Shown: piece by piece, positions 1-9,164 of the stretch
Layout: each line of letters opens with the position of its first letter
How positions within the stretch are numbered: the stretch's first letter is position 1
NCBI RefSeq assembly: GCF_014779765.1
Contig: NZ_JACXZA010000003.1
Span: 496,001 to 560,000, forward strand
From: Paenibacillus terricola
GTDB taxonomy: Bacteria > Bacillota > Bacilli > Paenibacillales > Paenibacillaceae
Direction: 5' to 3'
Length of the DNA stretch: 64,000 nt
The notes under the pieces: generated by a model
What the model was told of the DNA's origin: nothing
What the model saw: the letters and a program-made list of their open reading frames with translations, nothing else
Database searches by the model: none
Translations under genes and position numbers: made by a program

Positions 1-683
1 GCCGACGACAGCGTCGCTGCGCTAGAGCTCGTATTGACAATCATCGGCCACATCATATCTTTGAAGGCGAACAGAGCCGTGAATATGCCAAGCGCTACCA
101 TCCCGGAACGGGCCAGCGGCAGCATGACCTTGACGAACACTTGGCCGATGTTATAACCGTCAATCTTGGCAGCTTCCTCAAGCTCTTTGGGCAGACCCAT
201 AAAAAACTGGCGAAGCAAAAACGTGCCGAACGCGCTGACAAGACCCGGAAACACAAGCGCGAAGATCGTATTGCGCATGCCCATCGAGTCCACCATCAAA
301 TATTGCGGGATGATGAAGATTTGCGTCGGCACCATCATTTGAAACAGAACCAGACCGAACAGCAGATTGCGCCCGGGGAACTTGAGCCGAGCGAATGCAT
401 AGGCCGCCATTGCGCTGAATAGCAGCGAGCATAGAATCCGTAACGCTATCATTGCACTCGTATTGAAGTATAGGATCAAGAAGTTGTTCTGTTTGAACAC
501 TGCCGAATAATTGCTCCACTTCCACTCCGAAGGCAATAGTACGAACGGATTGAGCGACGTCGATTCCGCTACCGACTTGAACGAAGTGAGCACCATCCAT
601 AGAAACGGAATGATCATCAAGCATGCGCCGATCAGCAGAATGACATGAATGGCGAAGGTCGTCAGCTTGCTCCTTGTATGCAT
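1..683 (-). CDS. Sugar ABC transporter permease, MalG type (3' end outside window)
   Basis: Inner-membrane subunit of a CUT1 carbohydrate importer. Reading from an ATG at 683, the frame is open to the window edge (227 codons) and gives several hydrophobic segments. The cytoplasmic EAA loop that docks the ATPase is present (EEAAKIDGYNIGQVFVKVML). The N-terminus (MHTRSKLTTFAIHVILLIGA) is typical of MalG-like permeases, which run about 270-280 residues, so some 50 residues are missing. It follows the MalF-type permease at 704-1615 by 20 bases and belongs to the same operon as the binding protein at 1724-3049. No ATPase is encoded here; such operons commonly share an MsmX-type ATPase encoded elsewhere. 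The substrate cannot be read from the permease. Confidence 0.9.
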   Translation of the reverse strand, partial: MHTRSKLTTFAIHVILLIGACLMIIPFLWMVLTSFKSVAESTSLNPFVLLPSEWKWSNYSAVFKQNNFLILYFNTSAMIALRILCSLLFSAMAAYAFARLKFPGRNLLFGLVLFQMMVPTQIFIIPQYLMVDSMGMRNTIFALVFPGLVSAFGTFLLRQFFMGLPKELEEAAKIDGYNIGQVFVKVMLPLARSGMVALGIFTALFAFKDMMWPMIVNTSSSAATLSS

Positions 684-703
684 GGTAAGTAAACCTCCTG
701 TGC

Positions 704-1615
704 CTACATGTATTTAACCCATTTTTTCTGAGCTCTCATTTGAATGACCGTGATGATCATAATGATGGCTAGCAGCAGCATCACGATCGCCGATCCGTAG
801 CCTTTGTTGGAATACTTGAATGAATTATTGTAGAACAAATAGACAAGCGACACGGTGTTGTCATAGGCGGGATTCTGAATATCGATCATCATGTAAATCA
901 CATCGAATACTTGCATCGCCTGAATAATGGACGTGACGAGGACGAAGAACAATGCCGGCGATAGAAGCGGGACCGTCACAACGACAAATTGTCGCAGCTT
1001 GCCGGCGCCGTCAATCTCGGAAGCTTCATAATAATCTCTCGGAATCTCTTGAAGGCCTGCAAGCAGCAGCACCATGTTATAGCCGACAACGCTCCATATG
1101 CCGATGATAGCGATCGATACTAGCGCTACGTTCGGATCAGTCGTCCAATCGACAGGACCCAGACCCAACTTCGACAGTCCGTAATTGATTAAACCGAACT
1201 TGGTGTTATACAGCCATCTCCATACCATCGTGACAGCTGCCGGGGCCGCAATCATCGGAATGAAATAGATTGTTCGATATAGCGATTTGCCCCTCAATTT
1301 GCCGTTCATGAGCACGGCGGCTATCAGCGCAATAACGATGCTGGTCGGCACCACCATGACGGCATACAGAAGCGTATTCTTGACGGCATGCCAGACCTGA
1401 TCGTCGGACAATAGCTTTCTATAGTTATCGAAACCGACAAACAAATTGCCTTTTCCGAAATCTCCGCTTTTAAAGAAGCTCATATACAACGTTTGACCAA
1501 TCGGGATAATGTTCAAGATGATCAAGCCGACGATCGTTGGCGCGACTAGAAACCATCCCCAATACCATTCGTTCAACATGCTCTTGGATATTCTATTTGC
1601 TCTGGCATTCGTCAT
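704..1615 (-). CDS. Sugar ABC transporter permease, MalF type
   Basis: Membrane permease of 303 residues, partner of the MalG-type protein downstream. Six or so hydrophobic segments are visible, the first at about 20-45. The EAA loop is at about residues 197-220 (EASEIDGAGKLRQF). The ATG at 1615 has a good ribosome-binding site (AGGAGAG) a few bases upstream. It lies 108 bases after the stop of the solute-binding protein, and that gap carries a GC-rich stem-loop. Family assignment is firm. Substrate is unknown, although the neighbouring YesM/YesN-like pair suggests control by an extracellular oligosaccharide. Confidence 0.94.
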   Translation of the reverse strand: MTNARANRISKSMLNEWYWGWFLVAPTIVGLIILNIIPIGQTLYMSFFKSGDFGKGNLFVGFDNYRKLLSDDQVWHAVKNTLLYAVMVVPTSIVIALIAAVLMNGKLRGKSLYRTIYFIPMIAAPAAVTMVWRWLYNTKFGLINYGLSKLGLGPVDWTTDPNVALVSIAIIGIWSVVGYNMVLLLAGLQEIPRDYYEASEIDGAGKLRQFVVVTVPLLSPALFFVLVTSIIQAMQVFDVIYMMIDIQNPAYDNTVSLVYLFYNNSFKYSNKGYGSAIVMLLLAIIMIITVIQMRAQKKWVKYM

Positions 1616-1651
1616 ATTGTTCTCTCCTATCAGCCGTTGTGCATAGGTGAA

Positions 1652-1675
1652 AGGCGGCAGCCCCCTGAGGGCTGC
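1652..1675 (-). promoter_or_regulatory. Stem-loop between binding-protein and permease genes
   Basis: A perfect-looking inverted repeat (GCGGCAGCCC / GGGCTGCCGC) lies in the gap between the stop of the binding protein (1724) and the permease start. There is no clear T-run after it on the minus strand. It therefore reads better as an mRNA-stabilising or processing hairpin, of the kind that keeps binding-protein transcripts in excess over permease transcripts, than as a full terminator. Confidence 0.5.
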
Positions 1676-1723
1676 CGCTGCGGTCTTATGTCCTAATCGA
1701 GCTGCCCGACTGCTTATAGCCGA

Positions 1724-3049
1724 TTATTTCTCCGTTGCGAGACTTTCGTTCATGATTTTCGCCGCATTCTTCGCCGCTTCTTCAACCGTTTGCTGACCAG
1801 TGAAAGCTGGCTTGAGCGCTTCATACGCTTTGTCTTCCCACACAGCCGTCGTATTGGAATACGGACGGATCACAGCATATTTGACCATATCGACGAATGC
1901 TTTGACATGGAAAGTCGTGTTCGAGGAAACCCACTGTTCAGCTGCTCCGTCATAGGCCGAGATTGCGATGCCCAGCTCCGCTTGACGGAATTGGCCTTCC
2001 TTGGAGCTTAAGTATTCGACGAACTTCCAAGCTTCTTCCGGATGCTTCGTGTTGTGCGCGATCGCGTTGCCAAGGCCGTTAAAGATCGTCGCTTGCTTCT
2101 TCCCTTTCGGAAGCGGCGCTACATCGAAGTTTTTAGCCATATATTCGTTCGCAGTGAAGCCCGACAGATTCCACGAGCCGAAGAAGCCCATCGCAGCCAA
2201 GCCGTTCTGCATAGCCTCCGCACGTTCGCTATCGCCATAGACTTCTGGAGACAGGCCTTCGCGGATAAAGTTAATATAGTATTTCAGCGCTTCGATCGTG
2301 TTCGGATCATCGTAACCGGACTTCTTGTCCGCCGTAATGATCGTACCGTCATTCTGATAGACGAAGTTATAATAGCCCTCTTGATTGTGGAAAGGCGTCA
2401 GAATGCCGTACTTGCCGTTCTTCGTAAGCGCCTTCGCCGCCTTGTACAGATCGTCCCATGTCCAATTCTCGTTCGGGTAAGCCAGCTTCGCCTCATCGAA
2501 CATCGTTTTGTTGTACCACAGGCCAATCGTGTCGAAATCTTTCGGAATCGCATACTGCTTGCCTTCGAAGTTATAGATCTGCGTCAGGCCCGTCGGGAAC
2601 TTGTCCATCTCTACCTTCTGGCTGTTCTTGATGCGGTCGCTCAGATCCAGCAGCATGTCGTTGGATGCATAACGATAAATTTCATTGGAGTGCATCCAGA
2701 AGACGTCCGGGAGAGAGCCGCCTGTTGCGCCTGCCTCCAGCATCGTCCAGTAGTCGGACCAGCCCGTCACTTCGATTTTCACCTTAATGCCCGGGTTTTC
2801 TTTCTCGAACTCATCGACGATCGTTTGCAGCCCTTTCGCCTGGTTGGAATCCCACATCGCGTAAGTCAGGGTCACTTCCTCGCCGCTGGCTTTCGGCTCC
2901 GCGGTGTCGCTGTTTCCCTCCGACTTTACCGCAGGAGCTTGATTGGTTTCTTTGTCGGAACTTGAACTTGAACCCGAGCTCCCGCATGCTGACACAACAG
3001 CCATCAATACCATCAACACAAGCAGCATCGACAATCCTTTTTTCTTCAT
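1724..3049 (-). CDS. Extracellular sugar-binding lipoprotein
   Basis: Solute-binding subunit of the CUT1 importer, 441 residues. The N-terminus is a lipoprotein signal with the lipobox VVSAC (Cys22), followed by a Ser/Gly/Glu-rich linker to about residue 57. The mature domain starts at EEVTLTYAMWDSNQAKG and has the MalE-like fold signature (PDVFWMHSNEIYRYAS, AIPKDFDTIGLWYNKTMFDEA). The protein is expected to be anchored on the outer face of the membrane. A GGGGG ribosome-binding site precedes the ATG. It is transcribed towards the two permeases, and the upstream kinase/regulator pair probably controls it. Confidence 0.93.
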   Translation of the reverse strand: MKKKGLSMLLVLMVLMAVVSACGSSGSSSSSDKETNQAPAVKSEGNSDTAEPKASGEEVTLTYAMWDSNQAKGLQTIVDEFEKENPGIKVKIEVTGWSDYWTMLEAGATGGSLPDVFWMHSNEIYRYASNDMLLDLSDRIKNSQKVEMDKFPTGLTQIYNFEGKQYAIPKDFDTIGLWYNKTMFDEAKLAYPNENWTWDDLYKAAKALTKNGKYGILTPFHNQEGYYNFVYQNDGTIITADKKSGYDDPNTIEALKYYINFIREGLSPEVYGDSERAEAMQNGLAAMGFFGSWNLSGFTANEYMAKNFDVAPLPKGKKQATIFNGLGNAIAHNTKHPEEAWKFVEYLSSKEGQFRQAELGIAISAYDGAAEQWVSSNTTFHVKAFVDMVKYAVIRPYSNTTAVWEDKAYEALKPAFTGQQTVEEAAKNAAKIMNESLATEK

Positions 3050-3180
3050 GTAATACGTACCCCCTCGATTAAGTTAGGCTTTCTTTTGTGTACAGCCCAA
3101 TCATATCGAACCCCCTAATGACAATAAATTAACGATCTTTACTCTACAGCTTCCTTTCTTTACTGCTTCCGCTGGATAAA

Positions 3181-3214
3181 AAAAAAAGTACATAGAGAAC
3201 TATGCACTTTTTTA
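3181..3214 (-). terminator. Rho-independent terminator after response regulator
   Basis: A near-perfect hairpin (AGTACATAG, loop AGAA, CTATGCACT; one mismatch) lies directly after the regulator stop. On the minus strand it is followed by a run of about 11 T. The A/T flanks on both sides would let it work in both directions. It separates the two-component genes from the transporter operon. Confidence 0.85.
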
Positions 3215-4846
3215 CTAAATGTATTCTTTTTTATCGATCATTAATATGGAACGGTATTCTTCAGGTGTTTGACCCATTAACTTTTTGAATAATTTACTGA
3301 AATAAGCCGTATTAGGATAACCTACACGATCAGCAACCTCATACACCTTCATCTGCTTGTTCTGAAGCAATTGCTTCGCCTTCTCCATTCGAACCTCGGT
3401 GAGAAAGCTAACGAAGTTGGAGCCGGTCTCTTGCTTGAACACGCGACTAAGATACGAGGGATTAACGTTAATCTGTCGTGCGACGGATTGCAGCGAAATA
3501 TCCTCGGCATATTGCTGCCTGATCATCTCGCTAGCTTGTTCAGCATAGCTTCGGCTCTCGTAGAGAACGTCATTTTGAGTTTGGCACTGTTTCAAATATT
3601 CGAGTACGATACCGTGCACATCTGCAAGTCTCTCTTCCCGGAGCAGCCGTTCATAGGGGGAATCTCCAGGTCCGAACCAAGGAACGCTAGGATAACAGGA
3701 TGTAATAAGGGACAGCACTCGAATATACGATTTACGCGATGCGCGTTCCGTTACGCCGCCAGCGTCCAGCCTGTTACGAAGTTTCTCCAGATAAGCCGCT
3801 CCATCCCCGCCATCCTCCAGCATACGCCGAAACTGATCCTCTTCTTCGCGGCTTAGGCCGAAGCTATCATCCTCGCGGGGCTTCCAACCCAACGATTGGT
3901 AATATACGACCTCGTCCTGCGAAACGAAGAACCGTTCCTTTAATGCTGTATCAGCCTCAAGATACGCGCGGCGAAGCCCTCCGAAACCAGGAACCGTACC
4001 GCTCACGCCAATAGAAATCGTTATATGAAGGAAGTCTTTCATTGCAACCGTGAGACTTGTAAACAAATCGTCCAACCTGTCCATTGCGAGCGCTTCACCG
4101 ACATCGCTATTGCTTTTGTCTGACGGAACATTAAGAACGAGGATGTATTCAGCCGAGCTCTCCACGATCAGTTCCTTGTTCCACTTACGCGGGATAAGTT
4201 CCTCCAACATGTTCAAGACGGCATAGCGGAGCAGCTTCTCGTCTTGCTCGACATATTTCAGCTTGATCTCCTCGAACCGGTCGATTCTCAGCTTTACGAC
4301 AACCATGCGATCCGGGGTTAGCCGGATGTTCAGTGGTTCTCTACTGCGTAGGATATCTTCCTCCTGTCGAAACCCGCTGAACATCTCCTTGAACAGTGTT
4401 TCCTTTAGAAACCCGATCCCCTCTTTGTAATGCTTTTGTAGAATACCGTCCGCATTGCCCTGCATTCGTTTCTCGGCGTTCTGCTTCACAATATCGAGCA
4501 CGTCGAGCAGCTGTTGCTGTTTAATGTCGCTCTTGATCAAATAATCGACTGCTCCCAGCCTGACCGCTTCCTTCGCATACTGGAATTCGTCAAGACAGCT
4601 AAGAATGACATACTGGCAGTGCTGCAGCTTGCTTGATGCTTCGCGAATCAATTCAATGCCATCCATAACAGGCATCTTGATATCTGTGATGATGAGCTCC
4701 GGCATATACAGCTGGGCGAGTTCCATCGCTTCCTTGCCGTTTGCTGCCTCTCCGACGATATGAAAACCGTAAGATTCCCAATCGATCATAGATTTGAGGC
4801 CAATTCTCATTAGGATCTCATCGTCAACAATGATGACGTTCATCAT
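3215..4846 (-). CDS. AraC-family response regulator, YesN type
   Basis: Transcription factor of 543 residues that receives phosphate from the kinase at 4843-6648. The N-terminal receiver domain (about 1-120) has the acidic pocket (VDDE) and phospho-acceptor Asp55 (LIITDIKMP). A long middle region (about 140-420) is of the YesN type. The C-terminal 100 residues hold two helix-turn-helix motifs of the AraC class (VARQINVNPSYLSRVFKQ, VADRVGYPNTAYFSKLFKKL). Its start overlaps the kinase stop by four bases (ATGA), a sign of translational coupling. It most likely activates the adjacent ABC operon in response to an oligosaccharide; the ligand is not evident. Confidence 0.94.
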   Translation of the reverse strand: MMNVIIVDDEILMRIGLKSMIDWESYGFHIVGEAANGKEAMELAQLYMPELIITDIKMPVMDGIELIREASSKLQHCQYVILSCLDEFQYAKEAVRLGAVDYLIKSDIKQQQLLDVLDIVKQNAEKRMQGNADGILQKHYKEGIGFLKETLFKEMFSGFRQEEDILRSREPLNIRLTPDRMVVVKLRIDRFEEIKLKYVEQDEKLLRYAVLNMLEELIPRKWNKELIVESSAEYILVLNVPSDKSNSDVGEALAMDRLDDLFTSLTVAMKDFLHITISIGVSGTVPGFGGLRRAYLEADTALKERFFVSQDEVVYYQSLGWKPREDDSFGLSREEEDQFRRMLEDGGDGAAYLEKLRNRLDAGGVTERASRKSYIRVLSLITSCYPSVPWFGPGDSPYERLLREERLADVHGIVLEYLKQCQTQNDVLYESRSYAEQASEMIRQQYAEDISLQSVARQINVNPSYLSRVFKQETGSNFVSFLTEVRMEKAKQLLQNKQMKVYEVADRVGYPNTAYFSKLFKKLMGQTPEEYRSILMIDKKEYI

Positions 4847-6648
4847 GGCTTTTCCCGTCCTTTGTGTGCTGGAATCGTAATGATGAAAGTGGTGCCGGCT
4901 CCCAATTCGCTTCGGAATTGAAGGCCGTACTTTAATCCGAATACGCGCTGAAGCCGGTTATGCACGTTGGATACGCCGATACTCCCGGAGCTGCCTCCGG
5001 AATCGGCCATACGTTTTCTTAGCCGTTCAGCCGTTTCAACGTCCATGCCCTTCCCGTTATCGGATATCGTAATTCTAACCTCTTGCTCATTGTGCCTTGC
5101 TGTCGATATCGTAACCAAGCCTTTCTCATCCAAGTCCGCGATTCCATGAAAAATACAATTTTCTACGATAGGTTGAATGGTCAGTTTCAGAATCGGGCTG
5201 TCGAGCGTCTCTTCCTCGATATCGAAGTGAACAGCGATTTTGTTGAAGTATCTGACCTTCTGGATCGTCAAATAATGTTGTATATTTTCGATCTCATCAC
5301 GAACCGTTACGAGACGATTCTCCGTCTTGGCCGAATAACGAAGCAGCGAAATGAGTGCCTCCGTCATCTCTACGATTTTGTCTGAGCGCTGCATCGAAGC
5401 AATCCATTTGACTGAATTCAACGTGTTATACAGAAAATGAGGATTAATCTGGGCTTGCAGCGCCCTTATTTCTGCCTCAGCCTTCTCCTCTTGCTCCTGA
5501 TAGATCCGCTCCACCATATCCTTTAGCTCGGATGACATATGTTCGAAACGGATAGCCAGCAGGCCAATTTCATCGTTGGACTTTACAGCGGGTAAATTGT
5601 CAAATTTGCCCTGCTCGACTAAAGTCATGTTGTTCATGAGCCGTTTGATCGGCCTAGTAATCAGATTCGAGAAGTACAAAGAGCTAGCAAAAGCAAAAAT
5701 GACAAGAATAACAACGATTAGCATTAGATTTCGTTTCAGTATATCGCCCTCAACGGCCAGCTCATCAACCGGCATGTACAGATAAGTGGTCCATGCGTGC
5801 TGCTCGAACTTGGAACGAATTAGAATATAATCCTTCCCTTTCGAGGTTACGACCTGGCGGTCCGACAAAGTCTCCGGCGATCCCCCAGCGAACGGAAAAA
5901 CTTCCCGAAACGGTTTATCCATCAAACTGTAGTCGTTATTGAATATAACATTATCGTTCGCATCGACTATCGTAAAGGCCGATTTGCTGCTCGTTCCCAG
6001 TCTCTCATTCAATTTATTAATAAAGCCTAGATCGATGCTGACGACCATAATCCCGAGAAGGCTTCCGTTATCTATATCGTATATTTTTCTTGCGTTCAAT
6101 ATGGCCCAGTTCTTATCGCCTTTCGTCTGCTTATCCAGTATCGTAGGAACGTCGATCGTAACGTCATCCGACTCCAGAAACTGACGGAACCATGCTTCAT
6201 TGGCAGGATAATAGGTATAGTCAATCGGTTTATTGGAACTAATATACAGATCCTTCCCGTGGTTTAGGTTGTACACATAAACGGAGAAGGCCCGATCCTT
6301 CATTGTAATATAGTTCATCAGCAGCTGAGTTGCTTGCTCCTCGTTGCTCTTGGAATCATCCCTCAAATAGTTTTGAATAGGATAGTTTTCTTGCGAAATG
6401 GCTGAAGCGTAGCTGTTAATGCCATAACTTGAAATAAGCGATATTTGGCGAGTATCGTCGAGAAACTCTTCAATCCGAATATTGGACTGCCGCGATACGT
6501 CCATGAGCAGATCGGTATATTTGCGCTCCAACAATTGCTGTGAAGAGAGATAAGAATTAATGAACATCGTGAGGATCGGAACGAGAATAAGCAGTAGAAA
6601 AAACACCATCATTTTCGTCTTAATGCGCACAAACCGTACACGCTTCAC
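4843..6648 (-). CDS. Sensor histidine kinase, YesM type
   Basis: Membrane kinase paired with the regulator downstream. It has an N-terminal transmembrane helix (MMVFFLLLILVPILTMFI), an extracellular sensor region of about 270 residues, a second helix (LMLIVVILVIFAFASSLYF), a HAMP segment, the His_kinase core with the phospho-accepting His in AQINPHFLYNTLNSV, and an ATP-binding domain (ISDNGKGMD, GSIGVSNVHNR). The frame is open up to 6858, but the extra N-terminal residues there do not look like this family. A GTG at 6648 after a GGTG-like site is my preferred start; an ATG at 6612 is also possible. The upstream flank is an IS remnant, so the native promoter may have been altered. Confidence 0.88.
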   Translation of the reverse strand: MKRVRFVRIKTKMMVFFLLLILVPILTMFINSYLSSQQLLERKYTDLLMDVSRQSNIRIEEFLDDTRQISLISSYGINSYASAISQENYPIQNYLRDDSKSNEEQATQLLMNYITMKDRAFSVYVYNLNHGKDLYISSNKPIDYTYYPANEAWFRQFLESDDVTIDVPTILDKQTKGDKNWAILNARKIYDIDNGSLLGIMVVSIDLGFINKLNERLGTSSKSAFTIVDANDNVIFNNDYSLMDKPFREVFPFAGGSPETLSDRQVVTSKGKDYILIRSKFEQHAWTTYLYMPVDELAVEGDILKRNLMLIVVILVIFAFASSLYFSNLITRPIKRLMNNMTLVEQGKFDNLPAVKSNDEIGLLAIRFEHMSSELKDMVERIYQEQEEKAEAEIRALQAQINPHFLYNTLNSVKWIASMQRSDKIVEMTEALISLLRYSAKTENRLVTVRDEIENIQHYLTIQKVRYFNKIAVHFDIEEETLDSPILKLTIQPIVENCIFHGIADLDEKGLVTISTARHNEQEVRITISDNGKGMDVETAERLRKRMADSGGSSGSIGVSNVHNRLQRVFGLKYGLQFRSELGAGTTFIITIPAHKGREKP

Positions 6649-6921
6649 GAAACGAATCACCGCCGATGTGGAATGAATGAAGAAGAAATGAAGAACTAGA
6701 TTTCCCGAAACTTTGTCGAATCTAGTGAAGCACGAATGAAAGCGGTCGTCAATATCTTCCTTGTTTCGATACCGATATAGGCGTGACGAATGATCGAGTC
6801 GGTTAGTGTTTGGGGTTAGATAAAGAACAAGCGGGGATTGCTTAAGAGGATGCATCAAATAAGTAGAAATGGCGGTTCAAGGTGGTCTTAGCCCCGTCAA
6901 GTGGACAGTGAAAAAAGGTGT

Positions 6922-7737
6922 TTAAGCAGCGATCTTTTCCCGGCACTCCACTGGGGAGAGATCGCTAAGTTTTTTCTGAAATCGTTCATAGTTGTAGTAC
7001 GTTATGTATTCAGCAATTTGTTTCCGTGCTTCTGCTTCATTGTGGGGTCTCTCTAGGTACAGTTTCTCTGCCTTGAGATGAGAAAAGAATGACTCTATAC
7101 AAGCGTTATCATATCAGTTACCACGTCTTGAATGACTCCCTGTAAGACCATTCTCCTCTAGAAGGTTGCTGTACCTCTTAGTCGTGTATTGAAAGCCTTG
7201 GTCTGAATGCAATACAGACCCTTTTGCTTTTAGCTTCTTCACCGTGTTGAGCACGAGATCCAAGTCATTTCGTGCAGATAATTCCCATGCAACGACCTCG
7301 TTGTTGTACAGATCCAAAACGACGGACAAATAGACAAAATCATGCCCAGTCCTTACATAGGTGATGTCTGTCACAAACTTTTCTAGGGCAGCCTCAGCAT
7401 TGAACTGACGATTGAGTACGTTGGGGAAGACCACGGACGGTTTTCGACCTGCAAAAGGGCGCTTTTTACGGATAACAGAACGGATTCCCAGCTCTCTCAT
7501 TAGCCGGCGTACCTTCTTGTGGTTTACTTGGAATCCTTCCTTACGCAGTGCAGTACGCATGCGTATGTAACCGAAATACGGCCTTACGCGGTGAATAGCC
7601 AAGATATGCTCTTTGATGATTGTATCCTCATCCAGACGGGCTAGACGGGCTTCTGAAGTTACTTTCCACTTGTAATAACCAGCTCTCGATACTTCTGCAA
7701 TCTTACATAACATAATGATCGGGTAGTTCTGAATCAT
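6922..7737 (-). pseudogene. IS3-family transposase orfB, broken by a nonsense codon
   Basis: DDE transposase of the rve integrase type. The N-terminal half (HTH_21-like, PYFGYIRMRTALRKEG) and the core with FVTDITYVR and LHSDQGFQYT are intact. A TGA at 7116-7114 replaces the residue before YDNACIESFF. Beyond it the frame continues cleanly through the catalytic Glu region and the conserved end (ERFQKKLSDLSPVECREK) to a TAA at 6922. The likely change is TGC or TGT to TGA. The truncated product lacks the catalytic Glu. Confidence 0.88.
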
Positions 7738-7984
7738 TTTTTCGATGGTTCTGACCGGGCTTGCTTATCCAACTCCCCTCCCCATGCAGATTCGGATTGA
7801 GCTTTTTTAGATATTCAACCTGCGCTTTCAAATATGCATTCTCTTCTTCCACGCTACTGAAATGCTTCTTGATCCAACGTCCTCGGTAATCCTCAAATGA
7901 TTCTCCAGCTTGAAATTTCCTTACCCACTCAAGCCTTTTCTCACTTTTTCCAATAAGTCGAGCTGCCTCAATGAGCTTTCTCAA
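7703..7984 (-). pseudogene. IS3-family orfA remnant, N-terminus missing
   Basis: This is the C-terminal part of the orfA helix-turn-helix protein (WVRKFQAGESFEDYRGRW, then the coiled EEENAYLKAQVEYLKK segment typical before the programmed frameshift). It overlaps orfB by 35 bases. Only a TTG can serve as start, and a stop lies a few codons further upstream. The first 30-40 residues of a normal orfA are absent, in keeping with loss of the right end of the element. Confidence 0.75.
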
Positions 7985-8026
7985 CGGCCAGATTAACCGT
8001 TACATCACTTGCCGCGGCATCGAAAT

Positions 8027-8142
8027 CTAGGTGTATTCCAAATAATCGACGTAGACATCCCATGTGCCATTATCGGTTGTAACGATTAGCTTGACTTCTA
8101 CAGGTAGAACACCCTTAAGAATGCATTTTGCCCGAAGAAACG
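8027..8142 (-). pseudogene. C-terminal coding remnant, unidentified
   Basis: Between the IS remnant and the next operon terminator, an open frame of about 38 codons without a start ends in a protein-like tail (VTTDNGTWDVYVDYLEYT, then TAG). The bias and the ending resemble the tail of a secreted or glycosidase-type beta-sandwich protein. It may be the rest of a gene deleted along with the IS right end. It is too short to assign, and it could be chance. Confidence 0.3.
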
Positions 8143-8153
8143 CAAATTAAAAA

Positions 8154-8205
8154 AACTGCCCTCTCTAACGGCCGGAACACCAAGCTCGTTTCGAGAGAAG
8201 CAGTT
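8154..8205 (-). terminator. Terminator of the export operon
   Basis: Inverted repeat AACTGC-CTCTC ... GAGAG-GCAGTT with a long loop, followed on the minus strand by TTTTTTT. It lies 60 bases after the stop of the last ATPase gene and marks the end of the four-gene operon that starts at 13851. Confidence 0.75.
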
Positions 8206-8264
8206 ATAGCCATTGCGCTTGCTAATGCTGCGCTTATTCCAGAACCTAGTAGATTCACTGCCGA

Positions 8265-9158
8265 TTAACCGGTCTTCGTATCCTCGGATGGATACAGCAC
8301 GATACGGCCATCCTCCACCTCGACGCGTACCTTGTTGCTATCCTTGAAGCTGGCCAAATCCAAGTAGCCCGCCGGAATTTGCAGGCGTCCCGCCTTATCC
8401 AGCACCGCATATTCGATATGGCTCTCCGACTCCTGCTCCGATTGCTCCGTATCCAGCTGTGATAATTCGTCAGCATAGGATACTCTGCGAATCATCTCCG
8501 CGCTCGTCTTGCCGTCCCGAATCTGAACGACACGATCTACCTTGCGAGCCAGCTGCGGATCATGCGTAACGATAACGATCGTAATGCCAATCGAACGGTT
8601 CAGCGTCCGAAACAGATCGAGCACCTGGTTGGACGTCTTCGTATCGAGCGAGCCGGTCGGTTCATCAGCCAGCAATAGACGCGGCTCATTGGCAAGCGCG
8701 ATGGCGATGGCTACCCGCTGCTGCTCGCCGCCGGACAGCTCGCTCAGTCGATTCTTCACCCGATGACTGAGGCCGACAGCATCGAGCAGCTCCAGCGCGC
8801 GTGTACGACGCCGCCTGCCGCGGAGCATCATCGGCAGCTCGACATTCTCGAGTGCGGTTAAGTAAGGGATCAGGTTGCGGGCATTGTTCTGCCACACGAA
8901 CCCGACCGATTCACGCTTGTATTTCACGAGATCCCGCTCTTTGAACGTCAGCAGATCCTTCTCGTCTACGAACAGCTTGCCGGCTGACGGCTTGTCGAGG
9001 CCGCCCAGCATATTGAGAAGCGTCGACTTGCCGCTGCCGGAATTGCCGATGATCGCCATCAGCTCTCCTTTCTCAACGGTCAAGTCAAGCCCTTGCAGCG
9101 CAACGACTTCCAGATCCGCTGTCTTGTAGATCTTCACAAGCCCTTCGCAATGAATCAT
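8265..9158 (-). CDS. ABC transporter ATPase (MacB/LolD type) with AbrB-like C-terminal tail
   Basis: Nucleotide-binding subunit of 297 residues, last gene of the operon. Walker A is IIGNSGSGKST, the signature LSELSGGEQQR, Walker B LLLADEPTG, and the switch His is in VTHD. These match the MacB/LolD/FtsE group that serves FtsX-type permeases. After the ATPase ends near residue 225 there is an acidic Glu/Gln/Ser linker. Then come about 40 residues (DKAGRLQIPAGYLDL, VRVEVEDGRIVLYP) that read like a SpoVT/AbrB swapped-hairpin module, normally a DNA-binding or dimerisation domain. The start is 6 bases after the permease stop, with GAGGAG upstream. Confidence 0.9.
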   Translation of the reverse strand: MIHCEGLVKIYKTADLEVVALQGLDLTVEKGELMAIIGNSGSGKSTLLNMLGGLDKPSAGKLFVDEKDLLTFKERDLVKYKRESVGFVWQNNARNLIPYLTALENVELPMMLRGRRRRTRALELLDAVGLSHRVKNRLSELSGGEQQRVAIAIALANEPRLLLADEPTGSLDTKTSNQVLDLFRTLNRSIGITIVIVTHDPQLARKVDRVVQIRDGKTSAEMIRRVSYADELSQLDTEQSEQESESHIEYAVLDKAGRLQIPAGYLDLASFKDSNKVRVEVEDGRIVLYPSEDTKTG

Positions 9159-9164
9159 AGGCTA

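Larger units (their letters stand above)
6883..7985 (-). mobile_element. Decayed IS3-family (IS150-like) insertion sequence
   Basis: The left end (TGGTCTTAGCCCCGTCAAGT) has the look of an IS150-group terminal repeat and lies about 40 bases from the transposase C-terminus. Two overlapping frames, orfA and orfB, show the usual IS3 organisation with frameshift expression. No matching right-end repeat is visible, orfA has lost its N-terminal part, and orfB has an internal stop. The element is therefore truncated and inactive. It sits between the kinase gene and the export operon. Confidence 0.85.
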
